Positions 61,002-64,000 of a stretch of 64,000 nt of DNA are shown one piece after another (the stretch's first letter is position 1; every line of letters starts with the position of its first letter). Source of the DNA: Thalassotalea_B piscium_A (GTDB lineage Bacteria > Pseudomonadota > Gammaproteobacteria > Enterobacterales > Alteromonadaceae); contig CP186339.1 in NCBI GenBank assembly GCA_049347715.1, forward strand, positions 1,240,001 through 1,304,000, read 5' to 3'. A model generated the notes under the pieces. That model was given only the letters and a program-made list of their open reading frames with translations. It did no database searches and was not told the origin of the DNA. Both the position numbers and the translations under genes were made by a program.

Positions 61002-61283
61002 ATGAAAGCTATTGGTATTGTGAGTAAAATTTTTCCAGATGATCTGACCGGAAATCGCCATCAAAAATTTACAGTCTTATTAAAAAATCATAAAACGGTA
61101 CTTGTGATCCATAATATTGATATTGGCGGCAGAATCGATAATTTACATATTGGAGACAAGATTGAAGTATTAGGTGAATATCAATGGAATACATCCGGAG
61201 GGATCATACACTGGACGCATAAAGATCCACATGGACGGCATAATGATGGATGGATTCGACATAAAGGACGATTATATCAGTAA
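61002..61283 (+). CDS. DUF3465 family protein
   Basis: 93 residues. Family features: PDDLTGNRHQKFTVLLKNHK, VIHNIDIGGRIDNLHIGDKI, GEYQWNTSGGIIHWTHKDPH and GRHNDGWIRHKGRLYQ. The pattern resembles an OB-fold-like beta barrel with many conserved His, Asp and Trp, which could bind metal or polar ligands; no activity is known. It is 11 bp after the frameshifted GNAT and so may belong to its transcript. No signal peptide. Confidence 0.85.
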   Translation: MKAIGIVSKIFPDDLTGNRHQKFTVLLKNHKTVLVIHNIDIGGRIDNLHIGDKIEVLGEYQWNTSGGIIHWTHKDPHGRHNDGWIRHKGRLYQ

Positions 61284-61314
61284 CAGGTTCGTTCTATAGT
61301 GAGCACCATCCAAT

Positions 61315-61337
61315 TAGCCCTTGTTTTGTAAGGGCTA
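61315..61337. terminator. Hairpin between the DUF3465 gene and fur
   Basis: TAGCCCTT (61315-61322) and AAGGGCTA (61330-61337) form an 8-bp stem with a 7-nt loop between convergent genes. Confidence 0.6.
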
Positions 61338-61345
61338 GATATGCA

Positions 61346-61789
61346 TTAAAGCAAACTTTTACGATAAGCTTCACAAGCAATCTTATCTTCACATTCACCG
61401 TATAAATAGAGGCTGTGGTTAGTTAATTTAATCTTGTGATGTTTAGCAACATCTTCTTGTCGTTGCTCGATAATATCATCTTCAAATTCGATAACTTTGC
61501 CACATTTTAAGCAAACTAAATGGTCATGATGCTTATTTTGGGTCAATTCAAAAACAGATTTTCCACCTTCAAAGTGATGGCGCGTCACTATACCAGCATC
61601 ATCAAATTGGTTTAATACGCGATAAACTGTCGCTAAACCAATTTCTTCATTTTGATCAAGCAATAACTTATATACGTCCTCAGCACTGATGTGTTGATTT
61701 TCTGGCTCTTGTAATATTGCTAAAATTTTTATTCTGGGCAAGGTGATCTTTAGACCTGCTCTTTTTAGCTCTTCGTTTTGCTCTGCCAT
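61346..61789 (-). CDS. fur: Ferric uptake regulator
   Basis: 147 residues. Iron-dependent repressor of iron-uptake genes. N-terminal winged helix (LKRAGLKITLPRIKILAILQ, ATVYRVLNQFDDAGIVTRHH) and the metal-binding dimer domain: KHHDHLVCLKCGKVIEF and the C-terminal CEDKIACEAYRKSLL, which provide the structural zinc and regulatory sites. The Cys pairs CLKC and CEDKIAC are as in most gammaproteobacterial Fur proteins. No clear Fur box is seen in the short upstream gap, so autoregulation cannot be shown from this sequence. Confidence 0.96.
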   Translation of the reverse strand: MAEQNEELKRAGLKITLPRIKILAILQEPENQHISAEDVYKLLLDQNEEIGLATVYRVLNQFDDAGIVTRHHFEGGKSVFELTQNKHHDHLVCLKCGKVIEFEDDIIEQRQEDVAKHHKIKLTNHSLYLYGECEDKIACEAYRKSLL

Positions 61790-61947
61790 AATATAAGTTG
61801 CTTCTCAAAATAATGTTAAAAACGAAAAGTATAGGGTGTTAGCGTCAGGGTTTAAAGGGTTAATTTCACTAAAGTCGTTAATAAGGTGTTTTCCTTTGAA
61901 AAATCAAGTGGTACGATGTCGCAAATTTTAGTCTATTGTAGAATTTA

Positions 61948-62406
61948 ATGTTTAAAAAATCATGGGTAATGAAACTATTACTCAATATTTGGCCTCCTTT
62001 TTTCTTTTCTGGTATACGTATCGTGTATTTATCAACTGACTTTCGTGAGGCTAAGGTAGAATTGCGGATGCGACCATGGAACAAAAATGCTTTTGGCGCG
62101 CATTTTGGTGGTTCATTGTTTGCCATGACAGATCCGTTTTATGTGCTTATGCTCATGCCGCAATTAGGTGATCAATATTATGTATGGGATAAAAGAGCGG
62201 ATGTTGATTATGTAAAACCCGGTAAAGGTGTGGTTTATGCTGAATTTCATATCAACGATGCTATGGTTGACGACATTATTACTCATACCGCCAATGGTGA
62301 AAAATATTTACCTGAGTATGCTGTTGTTGTTAAAGATAAAGCCGGAGATATTGTTGCGAAGCTGAATCGACAACTTTATGTACGTAAAAAAAAGCGTCAC
62401 CGTTAA
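61948..62406 (+). CDS. DUF4442 family protein (hotdog-fold thioesterase-like)
   Basis: 152 residues. The middle (VELRMRPWNKNAFGAHFGGS, LFAMTDPFYVLMLMPQLGDQ and YVWDKRADVDYVKPGKG) is DUF4442, a relative of hotdog-fold acyl-CoA thioesterases and PaaI-like proteins; the GAHFGGSLFAMTD stretch is the likely catalytic region. An N-terminal basic-hydrophobic helix may touch the membrane. Substrate unknown. It is divergent from fur, and the ATG has no strong binding site. Confidence 0.82.
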   Translation: MFKKSWVMKLLLNIWPPFFFSGIRIVYLSTDFREAKVELRMRPWNKNAFGAHFGGSLFAMTDPFYVLMLMPQLGDQYYVWDKRADVDYVKPGKGVVYAEFHINDAMVDDIITHTANGEKYLPEYAVVVKDKAGDIVAKLNRQLYVRKKKRHR

Positions 62407-62532
62407 TACTACTTTCTATTTTTCCCCTCTTTAACCACAATTAAGTTAGCTTATTTCAAAGCTTAAGATTGTTTTAAGGTTTGTCTTTTATTATTTAACG
62501 ATTAATAAGTAATTAAAGACCAAACCTTAACC

Positions 62533-63009
62533 ATGAAGACAATATTATCACCTCTAAAAATCGCATTTATGCTCTGTTCTTGTTTATTTGTCAGCTTTTT
62601 TACTCAAGCAGATTCTATCAGTGAATTTGAAAGTAAATTATTACAATACCAAGGTAAAGTTGTTTATGTTGATTTTTGGGCCTCATGGTGTGGACCTTGT
62701 CGTCAATCTTTTCCTTGGATGAATGAAATGCAGTCGACTTATCAAGATAAAGGCTTTGAAATTATTAGCATTAATCTTGATAGTGAGTATTCGTTAGCAC
62801 AGAAGTTTTTATCCAAATATCCTGCCACATTTGATGTTATCTATGATCCTGACGGTTTATTAGCTAAGAAATATCAGGTTCAAGGTATGCCGAGTAGTTT
62901 TACATTAAATAGTAAAAGTCAGGTTAAAGGGGTTCACGTAGGATTTACGGAAGAAAAAAGTCACAAATATCAAAAAGAAATAATTACGTTATTAAATACT
63001 AAGTCATAA
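62533..63009 (+). CDS. Secreted TlpA-like thioredoxin-family protein
   Basis: 158 residues. Signal peptide (1-26, AFMLCSCLFVSFFTQA) then a thioredoxin fold with the redox motif WASWCGPCRQSFPWM (CGPC) and the conserved cis-Pro region QGMPSSFTLN. It is periplasmic, a disulfide reductant or electron-transfer partner. The following two genes (DUF4266, DUF3570) lie in the same direction with a 26-bp gap and a small overlap, so one operon is likely. In other bacteria I recall that this trio sits with ApbE, which attaches flavin to proteins; ApbE would lie beyond the right edge if so. Confidence 0.9.
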   Translation: MKTILSPLKIAFMLCSCLFVSFFTQADSISEFESKLLQYQGKVVYVDFWASWCGPCRQSFPWMNEMQSTYQDKGFEIISINLDSEYSLAQKFLSKYPATFDVIYDPDGLLAKKYQVQGMPSSFTLNSKSQVKGVHVGFTEEKSHKYQKEIITLLNTKS

Positions 63010-63035
63010 ATTAACCACAGGAAAAGGCTCTTAAT

Positions 63036-63263
63036 ATGAAATATATGTTTAATCAAAAAGTATGGCTACTGATAGGAATATTAACCTTATCAGCCTGTAG
63101 CTCAATGGGTGTTGAACCTTGGGAGCGAGATATCCTTGCTAAAAAAGAAATGTTACCTAATGCTGCTCCAATTGATGCAGCCCTTGATGATCATATCTAT
63201 TTTAGTAAAGAAGCGTCTAGCGGTGGACGTAGTTTTGGTGGTGGAGGTTGTGGATGCAACTAA
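63036..63263 (+). CDS. DUF4266 lipoprotein
   Basis: 75 residues. Lipobox LTLSACSSMG near residue 20 marks a lipoprotein signal; the mature peptide has VEPWERDILAKKEML and ends in a Gly/Cys-rich tail (SFGGGGCGCN). That composition and length is the DUF4266 pattern, a family seen with DUF3570 and TlpA proteins. The cysteines in the tail might carry a disulfide or be modified. Its stop codon overlaps the start region of the DUF3570 gene. Confidence 0.88.
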   Translation: MKYMFNQKVWLLIGILTLSACSSMGVEPWERDILAKKEMLPNAAPIDAALDDHIYFSKEASSGGRSFGGGGCGCN

Positions 63264-64000
63264 TGACTCATAAAAATAAGCAAAAAAACATAAAGAACCT
63301 TTTGTCTACAGCAACCTGTGCTTTACTTGGTGCTACCACTGTACAACATGCTCAAGCAGCAGATACTACGCAGGCAAATGCAGACCAATGGCAGTTTGAT
63401 ACAGCACTTATGTATTATGGCGAAACAGATAGGGTTACCGCTGTTGAAGCAATTATTGCTGGACAAAAACAATTTTCAAATGACGAAATACTCTCATTAA
63501 AATTAACTGTTGATACCCTTACCGGTGCTTCAGCTAATGGTGCGGTTGCACAACAATCACCACAAACCTTTACACGACCATCGGGTAATGGTCAGTATCA
63601 AATTAAAAATGGTGAAACGCCATTAGATGATACTTTTAAAGATACGCGTTTACAGGTTAGTGGACAATGGACACAACCATTAACGGAAAATTATATCTGG
63701 AGTATTGGTGGCAATTTATCAAAAGAATATGATTATTTATCTGCAGCTATTAACAGTAATATAGCTCGGGATTTTAATAAGAAAAACACGACGCTTTCTG
63801 CTGGCGTGTCATTTGCTTTTGACAAAATAACGCCTGAAGGTGACATTCCTAACGCTTTTAATGCCATGGTTATAGGTGATGTTGATTCAGAAAGTTTTGA
63901 GCAAGCATTTAATGCAACACGACAAGATAGCTCTGATAATAAAACGACAACCGACTTATTATTAGGGATCACTCAGATTATTAACCGTAACATGTTAGTG
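63254..64000 (+). CDS. DUF3570 family protein, N-terminal part (runs off window)
   Basis: 249 codons are visible and the frame is open at the right edge. The ATG at 63254 has GGAGG five to seven bases upstream and overlaps the DUF4266 gene; an in-frame ATG at 63263 is the alternative. Signal peptide (KNLLSTATCALLGATTVQHAQAA) then WQFDTALMYYGETDRVTAVE, LTVDTLTGASANGAVAQQSP and KDTRLQVSGQW: DUF3570, which looks like an outer-membrane beta-barrel with alternating strands. Probable partner of the DUF4266 lipoprotein and TlpA protein in a surface redox or maturation system. Confidence 0.88.
   Translation, partial: MQLMTHKNKQKNIKNLLSTATCALLGATTVQHAQAADTTQANADQWQFDTALMYYGETDRVTAVEAIIAGQKQFSNDEILSLKLTVDTLTGASANGAVAQQSPQTFTRPSGNGQYQIKNGETPLDDTFKDTRLQVSGQWTQPLTENYIWSIGGNLSKEYDYLSAAINSNIARDFNKKNTTLSAGVSFAFDKITPEGDIPNAFNAMVIGDVDSESFEQAFNATRQDSSDNKTTTDLLLGITQIINRNMLV

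Noticed and set aside
1..64000. tRNA, rRNA, insertion sequences, prophage or integron in the window
   Set aside because: No cloverleaf, transposase, integrase, phage structural gene or attC-like sequence was recognised on either strand; short RNAs without protein context could still be missed.

Overview
The window is about 64 kb of an AT-rich, densely coding gammaproteobacterial chromosome. The protein sequences (DnaE, AccA, CysB, Mfd, CsiV, RsuA, Fur), the conserved blocks dnaE-accA-tilS, pabB-nudL-sdaA and csiV-mfd, and traits such as PEP-CTERM sorting and cytochrome bd with an L-type Q-loop point to a marine Alteromonadales bacterium, most likely Colwellia/Thalassotalea-like. I saw no rRNA, tRNA, CRISPR array, insertion sequence or prophage. 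This is mostly core chromosome with a few accessory genes.

Layout. 1-6 kb: the 3' part of dnaE, accA, tilS and a dicarboxylate/amino acid symporter. 6-10.5 kb: small genes (PhnA-like, membrane protein, GNAT, an RRF_GI-like protein) and cysB, which has a possible Cys-codon leader peptide. 10.6-15.9 kb: sdaA, nudL and pabB on the minus strand, then class I fumarase. 16-21 kb: a secretion locus with a 1339-residue protein that joins an EndA-type nuclease, a lamin-tail domain, an ExeM-type nuclease and a C-terminal dockerin, followed on the same strand by a PEP-CTERM protein with a cohesin-like domain. 21-26 kb: rmuC, mgtE, zntB and small proteins. 26.5-34 kb: a LysR regulator, a rimK / M14-like deacylase / rimB-type protease cluster, two MscS channels, an orphan MlaC-like protein and rlmD.

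34-46 kb: a membrane diguanylate cyclase, an NSS transporter, a YcbL-type metallohydrolase, the complete cytochrome bd operon cydA-cydB-cydX-cydD-cydC, and a divergent sigma-54 activator; a plausible -24/-12 promoter lies in front of cydA. 45.5-50 kb: a voltage-gated channel with a calcium-channel-like filter, DUF962, a LysE exporter and a YfiR-coiled coil-histidine-kinase-like fusion whose phospho-acceptor His is replaced by Tyr. 50-58 kb: rsuA, several small conserved proteins, csiV and mfd. 58-64 kb: YehS, a GhrA-like dehydrogenase, a DGC-domain zinc protein behind an FNR-type box, a GNAT gene broken by a 14-bp tandem duplication, DUF3465, fur, DUF4442, and the start of a TlpA-DUF4266-DUF3570 cluster that runs off the right edge.

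The most unusual points are the cohesin/dockerin-like nuclease locus, the sigma-54 control suggested for cytochrome bd, the acceptor-less YfiR kinase, the Cav-like channel filter, and the duplication-frameshifted acetyltransferase. All calls come from reading the sequence and from family knowledge; no database search was run.
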